13,302 nt of DNA from Clostridium sp. UBA4548 (GTDB lineage Bacteria; Bacillota; Clostridia; Clostridiales; Clostridiaceae). The position numbers and the translations under genes are program-made. Below the pieces are notes generated by a model. The model had not been told where the DNA came from and did no database searches. It saw nothing but the letters and a program-made list of their open reading frames with translations. Below are positions 6,227 to 13,302 of this stretch, piece by piece. The stretch is taken from positions 1 to 13,302 of the forward strand of contig NZ_DGLI01000049.1 of the NCBI RefSeq assembly GCF_002387895.1, written 5' to 3'. How positions within the stretch are numbered: the stretch's first letter is position 1; each line of letters starts with the position of its first letter.

Positions 6227-6296
6227 ATCCTTCACTTTTATAATTATTTTTCTACTTAACTGCATAAAACAAGGAGTGCTCCTCTAAATCTCTCTT

Positions 6297-6326
6297 TTAT
6301 AAGCTGTTATTAAATGACTTATAAGC
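6297..6326. repeat. direct repeat TTATAAGC, two helical turns apart
   Basis: TTATAAGC occurs at 6297-6304 and 6319-6326, a 22-bp period that would put both copies on the same face of the helix, between the divergent regulator and aminotransferase genes. A near-palindrome, AGGAGTGCTCCT, lies close by at 6271-6282. These could be operator sites, but no regulator can be assigned. The rest of the 333-bp divergent gap holds the two promoters and the aminotransferase leader hairpins. Confidence 0.25.
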
Positions 6327-6363
6327 CCTTTTATATAATTTTTGTAAAGGTTTAAAAAAAGAA

Positions 6364-6392
6364 GTGAAATGAAGATAAATTAATGATAGAAT
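6364..6392 (+). promoter_or_regulatory. candidate promoter of the aminotransferase gene
   Basis: GTGAAA (6364-6369) and TAGAAT (6387-6392) are separated by 17 bp and would start RNA near 6399, giving a leader of about 93 nt. A TATAAT at 6334-6339 is an alternative but lacks a recognisable -35. Confidence 0.35.
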
Positions 6393-6407
6393 ATTGTTGT
6401 CAGCATA

Positions 6408-6459
6408 AGGCATTTTCAAATGCCTAATTATAAAAATCCCTCAAGGAGTATTTCTTGAG
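6408..6459 (+). promoter_or_regulatory. two tandem hairpins in the aminotransferase leader
   Basis: The first hairpin pairs AGGCATT (6408-6414) with AATGCCT (6419-6425) around a short TTCA loop. The second pairs CTCAAG (6440-6445) with CTTGAG (6454-6459). The second is followed by AAAAAATATTTTTTT, so the T-run starts seven bases after the stem, which is too far for a normal terminator. They may stabilise the message of a gene that looks highly expressed; no known riboswitch was recognised. Confidence 0.3.
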
Positions 6460-6491
6460 AAAAAATATTTTTTTAGAAAAGGAGCATTAAT

Positions 6492-7808
6492 ATGAATAAG
6501 CCAATTTTATCAGCTCACTTCGAGTCAAGAATGCCATCAGATGTAAGACTAGCTCAAATGAAATATGAAGAGCGTAAAGTTAAACCTGAAGCTGTAATCA
6601 ACGTAGGTATAGGTAACGTTTCTCTTCCTACAAACCCAGCTATGATGAAAAGAATGTTTGAACTAGGTGCACCTGAAAGCCCATTTGCAAAAGGTGTTGT
6701 TAGATATTCAACTACTGCTGGTGTTCAAGAGTGCCAAGATGCTTTCAAAAACATCCTTAAGTGTGAAGGTTTTGATACAAGCAAATTATTTGTTCAAGTA
6801 ACTGACGGCGGATCTGCTGCTATGGAATTGCTTTTACTAGGAGTTTGTGGTGCTGCAGGCACTGGGGACAAGCCACTTATGGTTATTGACCCAGCATACA
6901 CAAATTATATTTCTTTTGCAGAAAGAATTGGACGTAAAATTGTTACAGTATCTCGTGATTTAAATGAAAATGGTAAGTTTAGTCTTCCAGAATTAAATAA
7001 AATAGAAGAATCAATAAAAGAGCATAATCCAGGAGCACTTCTTGTGATTCCTTATGACAACCCAACTGGACAATACTTTGATTTTGAAACTCTTAAAGAA
7101 TTAGCTAAGCTTTGCGTGAAGTACAACATGTGGATGGTAAGTGATGAAGCTTATCGTGAATTATTCTATGATGTAAACAGTAAGCTTGTAAGTATTTGGG
7201 GAGTTACTGATGCTGAGGTTCCTGGTATTGAAGGAAGAAGAATCAGTATCGAAACTACATCAAAAGTATGGAATGCTTGTGGTTTAAGAATAGGTGCTCT
7301 AATTACAGATAGTGCTGAATTCAACAACCGTTCTGTTGCTGAGTATACTGCAAACCTTTGTGCTAATGTAATTGGTCAGTATATCTTCGGTGCTCTTGCT
7401 CATCAAACTAAAGAAGAAATTGCTCAGTGGTGCACTAGCATTAGAGAATACTACAAAGAGCAAATCTTCAACGTATACAATGGTCTTAAAAAGCAAGAGC
7501 CTGGCTTAATTGTTTCTAGCCCAGATGCATCTATCTACACAGTAATCGATGTTAGAAACGTAGTAAAACCTGGCTTTAACGGAATTGACTTCATTTTATA
7601 CTGTGCTCAAGAAGGATCTGTTAACATTGATGGAGTTGAAACAACTCTACTTGTAGCACCAATGAAAGGCTTCTACAATGTAGCTAAAGATGCAGTAAAC
7701 CCAGGAAATACTCAATTTAGAATTTCCTTCGTTGAAACTCCAGAAAACATGGCAAAAGTTCCTGAGCTATTTGTTAAGCTTTTAAGACAATTTGAAGCTC
7801 AAAGATAA
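6492..7808 (+). CDS. class I/II PLP-dependent aminotransferase
   Basis: The 438-residue enzyme has the fold-type I landmarks in order: VTDGGSAAMELLL (103-115, cofactor phosphate region), YDNPTGQ (188-194), SDEAYRELFY (217-226, with Asp218 for the pyridine nitrogen and Tyr221), the Schiff-base Lys258 in TTSKVWNACGLRIG, and the substrate-carboxylate Arg410 in FRISF. It moves an amino group between an amino acid and a 2-oxo acid in the cytoplasm; family resemblance is to aspartate/aromatic aminotransferases, but specificity is not readable. GGAG lies 7 nt before the ATG. It stands alone, with its own leader and a strong terminator. Its codon use is richer in AAC, TTC, CGT and CTT than that of neighbouring genes, which suggests strong expression. 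Confidence 0.87.
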   Translation: MNKPILSAHFESRMPSDVRLAQMKYEERKVKPEAVINVGIGNVSLPTNPAMMKRMFELGAPESPFAKGVVRYSTTAGVQECQDAFKNILKCEGFDTSKLFVQVTDGGSAAMELLLLGVCGAAGTGDKPLMVIDPAYTNYISFAERIGRKIVTVSRDLNENGKFSLPELNKIEESIKEHNPGALLVIPYDNPTGQYFDFETLKELAKLCVKYNMWMVSDEAYRELFYDVNSKLVSIWGVTDAEVPGIEGRRISIETTSKVWNACGLRIGALITDSAEFNNRSVAEYTANLCANVIGQYIFGALAHQTKEEIAQWCTSIREYYKEQIFNVYNGLKKQEPGLIVSSPDASIYTVIDVRNVVKPGFNGIDFILYCAQEGSVNIDGVETTLLVAPMKGFYNVAKDAVNPGNTQFRISFVETPENMAKVPELFVKLLRQFEAQR

Positions 7809-7826
7809 TTTAAAAATTATATAGTT

Positions 7827-7856
7827 TTAAGGGAAGCCAAAAATGGCTTCCCTTAA
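7827..7856. terminator. bidirectional terminator between aminotransferase and cupin genes
   Basis: A perfect 13-bp stem (7827-7839 with 7844-7856) with an AAAA loop sits 18 nt after the aminotransferase stop. T-rich sequence follows on both strands (TTAATTTATATTTT on plus, TTAAAACTATATAATTTTT on minus). It can serve both convergent genes. Confidence 0.85.
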
Positions 7857-7880
7857 TTTATATTTTAAGAAGAATCTATG

Positions 7881-8240
7881 CTAAATTTTTTTAAGTTCCT
7901 CTACTGTTCTTTCATTTCTTACATCTCCAGTGTTCAATGTTGTTTTTGCTTCAATCAACATCACATGTACTTCTTCTTCAGCAACTGGCATATGTTCAAC
8001 TCCTTTTGGAATAATAAGAAATTCTCCTTCTTTTAAATAAACGTCTTTATCCCTAAACCTAATAATCAATAGTCCTTTTAGAACATAAAACATCTCATCT
8101 TCATTCTCATGTATGTGCCATAAAAATTCACCCTTGAATTTGGCAACTTTCACATATGATTCATTAACCTCACCTAAAATTTTAGGACTCCAATGCTCAT
8201 TAAAAAGATTTAACTTCTCGTAAATATTGATTTTGTCCAT
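7881..8240 (-). CDS. single-domain cupin protein
   Basis: This 119-residue protein is one cupin barrel. Motif 1 supplies His42, His44 and Glu49 (HIHENEDEMFYVLKG) and motif 2 supplies His83 (EFLIIPKGVEHMPVA), the usual four metal ligands, so it probably binds Fe, Mn or Zn. Such small cupins include isomerases, dioxygenases and ligand-binding proteins; the substrate is unknown. AGGAG lies 8 nt before the ATG. It is convergent with the aminotransferase gene and shares its terminator. The EFR1 gene lies 151 bp upstream on the same strand, but a promoter-like pair in between suggests separate transcription. Confidence 0.82.
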   Translation of the reverse strand: MDKINIYEKLNLFNEHWSPKILGEVNESYVKVAKFKGEFLWHIHENEDEMFYVLKGLLIIRFRDKDVYLKEGEFLIIPKGVEHMPVAEEEVHVMLIEAKTTLNTGDVRNERTVEELKKI

Positions 8241-8268
8241 TTTTATAGCTCCTTTGAATTATAAATTC

Positions 8269-8296
8269 ATTGTATCTTATCTAACTATTGTTTCAG
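8269..8296 (-). promoter_or_regulatory. candidate promoter of the cupin gene
   Basis: On the minus strand CTGAAA (8296-8291) and TACAAT (8274-8269) are separated by 16 bp, placing the start about 20-25 nt before the cupin ATG. Both boxes are imperfect. Confidence 0.35.
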
Positions 8297-8391
8297 TACT
8301 TAATTGTACATCATAGCAATATAATTATTTAAATATTAAACATAACTAAATATAAATTGCTCCCCTAATTTTAATATCTTTTAATATAACT

Positions 8392-9210
8392 CTATATAAA
8401 TAATTCTGGCTCTCTTCTTGAAGCGAAATCAACCTCTAGCTCATATTTATGCCTTAAGTAATCCTCATCATCATAATATTTTGCATCATTAGGACATTTT
8501 TTAATACATGCCCCACATTTAATACAAATTCCCTTTAGCATAAACACATCCCGAAAATCAATAGATCCCATTGGACAAACACCTACACAAATTTTACAAT
8601 GATTACAGTTATCACTAGTCTTCGGAGTAACCTTCCTAATATCAACAGAAATTCCTTCTTTATTTTTAGGCTTATAATATGCTCTATAAGGCTTGTCTCC
8701 TTTTACAGCTAGGGTTTCAATTTTAGCTTCACCAGTTAATTTATCATATATTTTACTAGCAAAATCACTTACTATAGCCATATCCTTTTCATCAGGTCTA
8801 TTTTCAGCAAGTGTCTTAGAAAATGAATGTTCTCCTATAAATGCACCTGCTGCTATGACCTTGAAGTCATTTAACTCTAGTATATCCTTAAGCTCTATTA
8901 AAGCATCATCATAATTTCTGTTTCCATAAACAACTACTGAAACAGCTAAGGCACCATTACCTTTTATGGAGTTCAAATATTTCAATAAAACATTTGGCAC
9001 TCTTCCTGCGTAAACAGGAACCCCAATAATAACAATATCTTCAGCTGTAAAAGATAGCTGCTGCTCTCTATTTTCTGGTAGTGTAAAATTAATGTTATTT
9101 ATAGTTATATTCTTATGAATATTTTCTAAAATCCCTCTAGCTATACCATCTACTATTTTTTCAGTAGTACCTGTAGCACTAAAATATATGACATTAATTT
9201 TTTTATTCAT
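8392..9210 (-). CDS. EFR1-type flavodoxin-fold protein with two 4Fe-4S clusters
   Basis: The 272-residue protein starts with a flavodoxin-like domain; YFSATGTTEKIVDGIA (9-24) is the FMN phosphate-binding loop and VPVYAGRVP (64-72) the next flavin loop. The C-terminal part is a bacterial two-cluster ferredoxin: Cys202, 205, 208 and 212 (CNHCKICVGVCP), and Cys229, 232, 235 and 239 (CIKCGACIKKCP). This arrangement is that of the EFR1 family of anaerobes and would pass electrons between an FMN and two 4Fe-4S clusters in the cytoplasm. The partner is unknown. AAGGA lies 6 nt before the ATG. All cluster cysteines are present and length is normal. It points to an anaerobic host. Confidence 0.87.
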   Translation of the reverse strand: MNKKINVIYFSATGTTEKIVDGIARGILENIHKNITINNINFTLPENREQQLSFTAEDIVIIGVPVYAGRVPNVLLKYLNSIKGNGALAVSVVVYGNRNYDDALIELKDILELNDFKVIAAGAFIGEHSFSKTLAENRPDEKDMAIVSDFASKIYDKLTGEAKIETLAVKGDKPYRAYYKPKNKEGISVDIRKVTPKTSDNCNHCKICVGVCPMGSIDFRDVFMLKGICIKCGACIKKCPNDAKYYDDEDYLRHKYELEVDFASRREPELFI

Positions 9211-9396
9211 AGCTTATCCTTAGTGAGAGGAGGTATAACAAGTACCAAACTCCCCCTAAAACTCACCTCTTTTCTTTAACACCTTTTCTATGTATACCAT
9301 TTATATTACTCTCTTATTTCTTAATCTTAAATTACACTGGCAACACCTAATAAGAATTTTGTGAACTAATTTATAATTTTTTGATAAAAAAAAATC

Positions 9397-9720
9397 TTAC
9401 ATGTTTGATATTTCTATTATGCTTTTTATGGAGCTAATAATTGGTACCAATAAAATTAATCCGCTTATTATCATTGCACTTATGGGTAGACTTTTCTTAT
9501 AACCTTTTCGAGTAATTGCAATAATGCCTATCACAAAACTAACTAAAGCTATAGCAAACATAAAATTCATTATAAAGTAAGAAATAGCCAAACTCTTATT
9601 TAAGCCTGTACCTATTGGCGCCGACAAGTCTATGATTGTTTGAACAACAACATAGATGATAGGAATCAATGCTAATAAAAAAGATATAATTCCCAGTTTT
9701 GAATGTTTCAATCTTTCCAT
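9397..9720 (-). CDS. small membrane protein, three transmembrane segments
   Basis: The 107-residue protein has three hydrophobic segments (about 9-30, 45-69 and 78-99) and a short basic N terminus (MERLKHSK). The pattern KLGIISFLLALIP plus FVIGIIAITRKG resembles small DUF4190-like membrane proteins of Firmicutes, but I do not recognise it with certainty and give no function. A GGGGG stretch lies about 7 nt before the ATG, which supports translation. A T9 run comes directly after the stop codon without a stem. The gene stands between the EFR1 gene and the divergent region containing the M28 remnant. Confidence 0.65.
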   Translation of the reverse strand: MERLKHSKLGIISFLLALIPIIYVVVQTIIDLSAPIGTGLNKSLAISYFIMNFMFAIALVSFVIGIIAITRKGYKKSLPISAMIISGLILLVPIISSIKSIIEISNM

Positions 9721-9750
9721 AATACACCCCCTCTACAAGTATTTCATAAT

Positions 9751-9780
9751 ATCTTACTAATATGTGGTTTTGATTTCCAA
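9751..9780 (-). promoter_or_regulatory. candidate promoter of the 107-residue membrane protein gene
   Basis: On the minus strand TTGGAA (9780-9775) and TAAGAT (9756-9751) are 18 bp apart, about 30 nt upstream of the ATG. Each box matches the consensus at four of six positions. Confidence 0.3.
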
Positions 9781-9810
9781 CTATTCATTTCTTTTATTAT
9801 ACATCTTTTC

Positions 9811-9933
9811 CTTCATTTCTAGTATAGTGCATATAAGTAGACAATTAGGGTGAAAATGTTATGTCAATTAATTGTCAAAGAGAATTTGAGCTTTTAAAGC
9901 TCAAAATCCTATAATTATAAAAGCTACACTAAA
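9811..9933 (+). pseudogene. decayed 5' copy of the M28 peptidase gene with upstream region
   Basis: Bases 9811-9899 align without gaps to 11910-11998, the upstream region, ribosome binding site and first 13 codons of the M28 gene; I count 79 identical bases of 89. The frame reads MSINCQREFELLK and then breaks (stop at 9912-9914). After a loss of about 112 bp relative to the intact gene, 9913-9933 matches 12124-12144 at 19 of 21 bases, including an exact 15-base run. Nothing further of the gene is recognisable. The order and spacing fit a degraded duplicate with an internal deletion. The TATAGT and GGGTGA still present mean a short transcript could be made, but no product is expected. Confidence 0.8.
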
Positions 9934-10032
9934 TTGACACAATTGAGACAAGGATGGAAAAATAAACAAATTTACATTCCCTCTTGACTTGCGTTAAAAA
10001 TAAACTTTTATTACCCATATATGAAAATACTT

Positions 10033-10041
10033 TGGTACAAT
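10033..10041 (+). promoter_or_regulatory. candidate extended -10 of the 140-residue membrane protein gene
   Basis: TGG-TACAAT (10033-10041) is an extended -10 that would start RNA about 30 nt before the ATG at 10079. A TTGACT at 9983-9988 further upstream has only a weak -10 (TTTATT) at 17 bp. The rest of the 358-bp gap 9721-10078 holds the M28 remnant and the minus-strand promoter; I see no other gene in it. Confidence 0.35.
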
Positions 10042-10078
10042 AGTAGTATCACATTAGCATTAAGGAGATATATTTATA

Positions 10079-10501
10079 ATGAAAAATTTTTTCTTTTTGG
10101 TATTCACAATATTACAAGTGCTTCTTCTCGTTGCAGCATATGGAATACAATTTTTTTCCATGAAAAAGATGGGCATGATGAGGTATGTACTATTTATTAA
10201 TAAAGAATGGCAATCTCAATATCCTATTTCATTATTACAATGGGTTTCTATTTCATTTTTAGTATTATTGTTTGTTGCCATTATTTTATATGCAAAGGTA
10301 AAAAGGGGTAACTATTTTAAAAGTAAGAAATTTTTATCAATGTTAATAATAGATACAATACTTACTTTTTCATATGTAATTTTTACTTTAACATATTCAA
10401 CGGAAAGTTATCGTTCATATTATTTTACCACTTTAATATTAGCAATCACTACATTAATGCAGCATATAAAAATCCTAGTTTATTTAAAAGACAAAAAATA
10501 A
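10079..10501 (+). CDS. membrane protein of unknown function, four transmembrane segments
   Basis: The 140-residue protein has four hydrophobic stretches, at about 4-26, 50-72, 84-106 and 113-135, separated by short basic or aromatic loops (FFSMKKMGMMRYVLF, KVKRGNYFKSKK). It ends in the lysine-rich tail KDKK. The first segment might be an uncleaved signal anchor. I do not recognise a family. AAGGAG lies 11 nt before the ATG, a slightly long spacing. The gene is alone on its strand, between the M28 remnant and the convergent sulfurtransferase gene. A weak AAAACC/GGTTTT hairpin follows the stop. Confidence 0.6.
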   Translation: MKNFFFLVFTILQVLLLVAAYGIQFFSMKKMGMMRYVLFINKEWQSQYPISLLQWVSISFLVLLFVAIILYAKVKRGNYFKSKKFLSMLIIDTILTFSYVIFTLTYSTESYRSYYFTTLILAITTLMQHIKILVYLKDKK

Positions 10502-10613
10502 AACCTTACATTGATGTTTTGGTTTTACTACGGTTATAAAAAAGTCCACTTGGTGGATTATGGTTAAGGTGTCCACAAATTTTAAATTTTATAAATTCCT
10601 AAAGAATAACAAA

Positions 10614-10646
10614 AAATGTCTGAAAGCCTATTGCTTTCAGACATTT
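10614..10646. terminator. terminator between membrane protein and sulfurtransferase genes
   Basis: A perfect 14-bp stem (10614-10627 with 10633-10646) surrounds a 5-nt loop. On the minus strand it begins 3 nt after the sulfurtransferase stop and runs into a continuous T tract at 10616-10611, making it a strong terminator for that gene. On the plus strand only TTTAACTTATTT follows. Confidence 0.8.
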
Positions 10647-10649
10647 AAC

Positions 10650-11669
10650 TTATTTATGTTTAGCTGCTGCTTCTTCTGGTGTGATAGCCTGTATTGGATT
10701 TTTTTCATCCATCTGCCATGCGAACCATCCACCATCATATAATTTTACATTTTTCCATCCATTTTCATAGGTCATTAAGAATGGAATAGTTGCTCTCCAA
10801 CCCGTACCGCAGTAAAATGCAATTTCGTTATCCTTTGTAACACCCTGTTCTTTCCACATTGCTACAGCTTTATCAAAGGAAATAAAGGTTCCATCAGCAT
10901 TACGGTAATCAGACTCATCATGTCCCCATACAGCTCCTTGTGGTTCCCCAGCTCTTTTAATATAGTCATAACCACTTACTTTGCCTTGAAATTCATCTAT
11001 ACTTCTTATACTAACCAATCTGAATTTATTATTTTTTTCCATTTCAGCTATTACATCCTTTGGCATTGATAAAAGGTACTCAGGATGTGCTGGTATTGCT
11101 ACACCAAAATCTTTTGTTGTAGCTACTGGATTTTCAATATCTTTATTTGTTTCATATCCTGCCTTTGTCCATGAACTCAAGCCACCATCAACTACCTTAA
11201 CATTTTCAACACCAGCCCAAAGGCAAACAAATGCAACCCTAGTAGCACCTGAGTCACCACCATAAATAATAACAGTGGTATCTTTTGTTATTCCATAGCT
11301 CGCCATGACTTTCTTAATCTCTTCGCCTGTTCTTATATTCCAATAATCTGGCTCTTCTATTTCATCTGTATTTATATGTACTGCTCCAGGTATGTGAGCT
11401 ACTTTATAGTCTTTTGCCTCACTAGCTGGACCCCAAGATGCTTCAAGGATTTTATAATCCTTTGATTCTGGCTGTTTACCATCAATTACACTTTTTACCC
11501 AATCTGCAGATACAAACACTTTTGTCTTTGCCATTGCCTCAACAGTCTTAGTATTTGTTGAACTATTTGCTGAATTATTTGTAGCTGGCTCAGGTTTAGA
11601 GGCACAACCAGTAGCTAATACAGTAAACATAGTTATTATAAGAAAATACAACATCAACTTCTTCTTCAT
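10650..11669 (-). CDS. exported tandem-rhodanese sulfurtransferase lipoprotein
   Basis: The 339-residue protein begins with a lipoprotein signal (MKKKLMLYFLIITMFTVLATGC) whose Cys22 would be lipidated; an Asn/Ser/Thr-rich linker follows. Two rhodanese domains come next. The first (about 50-175) keeps HIPGAVHIN and VKVVDGGLSSW, but its active-site loop reads YGGDSGATR with no Cys, as usual for the inactive N-terminal domain. The second (about 200-325) has the catalytic Cys287 in CGTGWRAT. It resembles thiosulfate/3-mercaptopyruvate sulfurtransferases, but on the outer face of the membrane. GGAG lies 9 nt before the ATG. It is a single gene with a strong terminator; a TATAAT-type -10 is at 11729-11724 without a clear -35. 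The natural sulfur donor and acceptor are unknown. Confidence 0.87.
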   Translation of the reverse strand: MKKKLMLYFLIITMFTVLATGCASKPEPATNNSANSSTNTKTVEAMAKTKVFVSADWVKSVIDGKQPESKDYKILEASWGPASEAKDYKVAHIPGAVHINTDEIEEPDYWNIRTGEEIKKVMASYGITKDTTVIIYGGDSGATRVAFVCLWAGVENVKVVDGGLSSWTKAGYETNKDIENPVATTKDFGVAIPAHPEYLLSMPKDVIAEMEKNNKFRLVSIRSIDEFQGKVSGYDYIKRAGEPQGAVWGHDESDYRNADGTFISFDKAVAMWKEQGVTKDNEIAFYCGTGWRATIPFLMTYENGWKNVKLYDGGWFAWQMDEKNPIQAITPEEAAAKHK

Positions 11670-11921
11670 TTTACCACTCTCCCTAAAATAAACATTTCAA
11701 TATCTTATTTTAACATCCGATACATTATATTACTCCATGATTTAAAGTTAGTCTAATAGCACTTTTTAATGATAGATGCTATTACTATTGTTTTTTTCAA
11801 TAAGTCTTGTATATAATAAATATTCACTTTAGTAGGTGTTAAGCTATTCTAAAACTTAAGTAAAATCATCCAATGTTAAAATTAATTTATACTATTATTT
11901 TTAATTTTTCTTCAACTCTAG

Positions 11922-11927
11922 TATAAT
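11922..11927 (+). promoter_or_regulatory. -10 box of the M28 peptidase gene
   Basis: TATAAT at 11922-11927 lies 33 nt before the ATG. The position 17 bp upstream reads TTTTAA, a poor -35. The decayed copy at 9823-9828 reads TATAGT, so the box falls within the duplicated block. The remainder of the 290-bp gap holds only the divergent sulfurtransferase promoter region. Confidence 0.4.
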
Positions 11928-11959
11928 GTATATAAATAGATAATTAGGGGGAAAATGTT

Positions 11960-13243
11960 ATGTCAATTGATTGCCAAAGAGAATTTGAACTTTTAAAGAA
12001 AATTGGTTTTGTAAGAACTAGCGGCTCAGAAGAAGAGTTTAAAGCTGCAAACATGTTACTAGAAGAAGTTGCCTCCATAGGATGTGAAGGACACTTAGAA
12101 GCTTTTAAAGCTCCAACTTCTAAAATTGCAAAAGCTACACTAAAGGTAGTGGAACCCTATGAGAAGGAATATGAGATTGCACCTTACAATTGTGCGATTG
12201 GTACACCTGAAGGTGGAATAACTACTGATTTCGTATATATTGAGGATGGACTTGATGTAAATTTAGTGGACCTTAAAGGAAAATTTGTACTTATAAATAC
12301 TCGTCCAAACCCTAAGCTTTATAAAAAACTTATTGATGCTGGTATTGCTGGCTATATAACTATGTCTGGTACTGCTATGGATGAGGAGGATAAAACTGAT
12401 ATTTCTATAGCTAGAATCCGTGAAAAAAATACACAACATGGAAAAATACCTGCTGTAAATATGCGCATGAAAGACTGCTTCGAAATTGTTAGGGACAAGG
12501 CTTCTAAAGTACATGTGGAAATAATCATGGAGGATATAGAACTTCCTTCTCAAAATGTGGTTGTAACCTTAGAAGGAACAAAATACCCTGAGGAGATAAT
12601 TTCCTTCGGTGCTCACTATGATAGTGTTCCTTATAGTACAGGAGTATATGACAATGGAGCTGGTTCTGTTATCATAATGGAGCTTTTAAGACATTTTAAA
12701 GAAAATCCACCAATGAGAACTGTAAAATTTGTATGGTATGGTTCTGAGGAAGTTGGACTTCTTGGCAGTAAAGCTTACTTAAAAGACCATGAAGAAGAGC
12801 TTAAAAAACACCTTCTAATGATTAACGTAGATGTTGCTGGTTCTATTCTTGGAAAAGAAATGGCTTTAGTTACTGCTGAGCAAAGCTTAGTTGATTATAT
12901 TGATCATACAGCTAAAGTTAAAGGATTCCCACTTAAAGTAGAGCAGGACATATACTCAAGTGATTCTACAGCTTTTGCTGATGCTGGAATTCCGTCAGTT
13001 ACCTTCTGCCGCTTTGCCCCTCATGGTGGAGCCTTTATTCATACTAGAAATGATGTTATGGATTACCTAAGTGCTGAAGCTCTAGAAAAAACTACTATTA
13101 TAACTAAGGAATTCAGTGAATCAATTATAAACTCAGTGGTATTCCCAGTTGAAAGAAAAATTCCAGATAAGATGAGAAAAGAATTGGACAAGTATTTTGA
13201 TAAAGAACCTAAGAAAGAAGAGTCATCTGATAGTAAAAAATAA
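11960..13243 (+). CDS. M28-family zinc metallopeptidase (aminopeptidase type)
   Basis: The 427-residue enzyme carries the five M28 metal ligands in order: His219 (GAHYDSVP), Asp231 (VYDNGAG), Glu264 after the catalytic Glu263 (GSEEVGLLG), Asp291 (INVDVAG) and His361 (FIHTRND). Spacing agrees with family aminopeptidases that bind two zinc ions. Between an N-terminal cap (about 1-75) and the catalytic domain lies a PA-like insert (about 85-190: VDLKGKFVLIN, LIDAGIAGYITMSG). There is no signal peptide, so it probably acts on peptides in the cytoplasm. The C terminus is charged and low-complexity (EPKKEESSDSKK). GGGGGA lies 7 nt before the ATG. No terminator is visible in the 59 bases after it. 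A damaged copy of its 5' end sits about 2.1 kb upstream. Confidence 0.9.
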   Translation: MSIDCQREFELLKKIGFVRTSGSEEEFKAANMLLEEVASIGCEGHLEAFKAPTSKIAKATLKVVEPYEKEYEIAPYNCAIGTPEGGITTDFVYIEDGLDVNLVDLKGKFVLINTRPNPKLYKKLIDAGIAGYITMSGTAMDEEDKTDISIARIREKNTQHGKIPAVNMRMKDCFEIVRDKASKVHVEIIMEDIELPSQNVVVTLEGTKYPEEIISFGAHYDSVPYSTGVYDNGAGSVIIMELLRHFKENPPMRTVKFVWYGSEEVGLLGSKAYLKDHEEELKKHLLMINVDVAGSILGKEMALVTAEQSLVDYIDHTAKVKGFPLKVEQDIYSSDSTAFADAGIPSVTFCRFAPHGGAFIHTRNDVMDYLSAEALEKTTIITKEFSESIINSVVFPVERKIPDKMRKELDKYFDKEPKKEESSDSKK

Positions 13244-13302
13244 TTATAACAGGGCTATTTCAAAGTGAGCAGTTAAAGCTCCGAGTGTGTAAATAAGTCT
13301 GT

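Noticed and set aside
9811..9914. Functional 17-residue peptide from the M28 remnant
   Set aside because: Although the ribosome binding site survives, the match to codons 1-13 of M28 and the later M28 fragment show it is a broken copy.
10538..10580. TCCAC/GTGGA short inverted repeats as an insertion-sequence end
   Set aside because: Arms are only 5 bp, with no transposase trace or target duplication nearby.
10560..10742. 60-codon plus-strand ORF over the terminator and sulfurtransferase end
   Set aside because: It crosses a strong terminator hairpin and the end of a real gene and has no ribosome binding site.
12263..12553. 96-codon minus-strand ORF inside the M28 gene
   Set aside because: It is a shadow of a well-supported peptidase gene and has no recognisable features.

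Overview
The window is AT-rich, with strong purine-rich ribosome binding sites (AGGAGG/GGGGAG types), short overlaps inside operons and sigma-A-like promoters. Gene content (4Fe-4S flavodoxin-ferredoxin protein, BcrA-like ABC transporter with its own two-component system, M28 peptidase) fits a Firmicute, most likely Clostridium or a close relative. That assignment is inferred from composition and protein character, not from a database match. No tRNA, rRNA, CRISPR array, insertion sequence or phage gene was recognised.

Left part (1-2627). A cysteine hydrolase of the isochorismatase family (226-711, minus) sits behind a leader of about 300 nt. The leader holds a consensus promoter, an 18-codon leader ORF with a good Shine-Dalgarno, and mutually exclusive hairpins, one of which is an intrinsic terminator. 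This is the layout of a ribosome-controlled attenuator and is the most notable feature of the window. A DHA3-type MFS efflux pump (1383-2627, plus) is transcribed divergently from its own promoter. At the left edge (1-124) a second set of mutually exclusive inverted repeats with a small ORF runs out of the window.

Middle (2757-6226, minus). A response regulator and a single-TM histidine kinase overlap by ATGA and are followed by an intrinsic terminator. A second promoter then drives an ABC ATPase/permease pair that overlaps by 8 nt. The ATPase carries Glu where the Q-loop Gln is expected, a variant described in lantibiotic-immunity transporters. Together these resemble a peptide-antibiotic sensing and resistance module (BcrAB/LanFEG-like).

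Right part (6492-13302). This holds housekeeping or accessory metabolism: a class I PLP aminotransferase with codon use suggesting high expression; a bidirectional terminator; a one-domain cupin; an EFR1-type flavodoxin/2x4Fe-4S protein; two small membrane proteins of unknown role; an exported tandem-rhodanese lipoprotein; and a cytoplasmic-looking M28 metallopeptidase with an inserted PA-like region. A decayed copy of the 5' end and upstream region of the M28 gene lies about 2.1 kb upstream of it (9811-9933), which records a past duplication in this interval.
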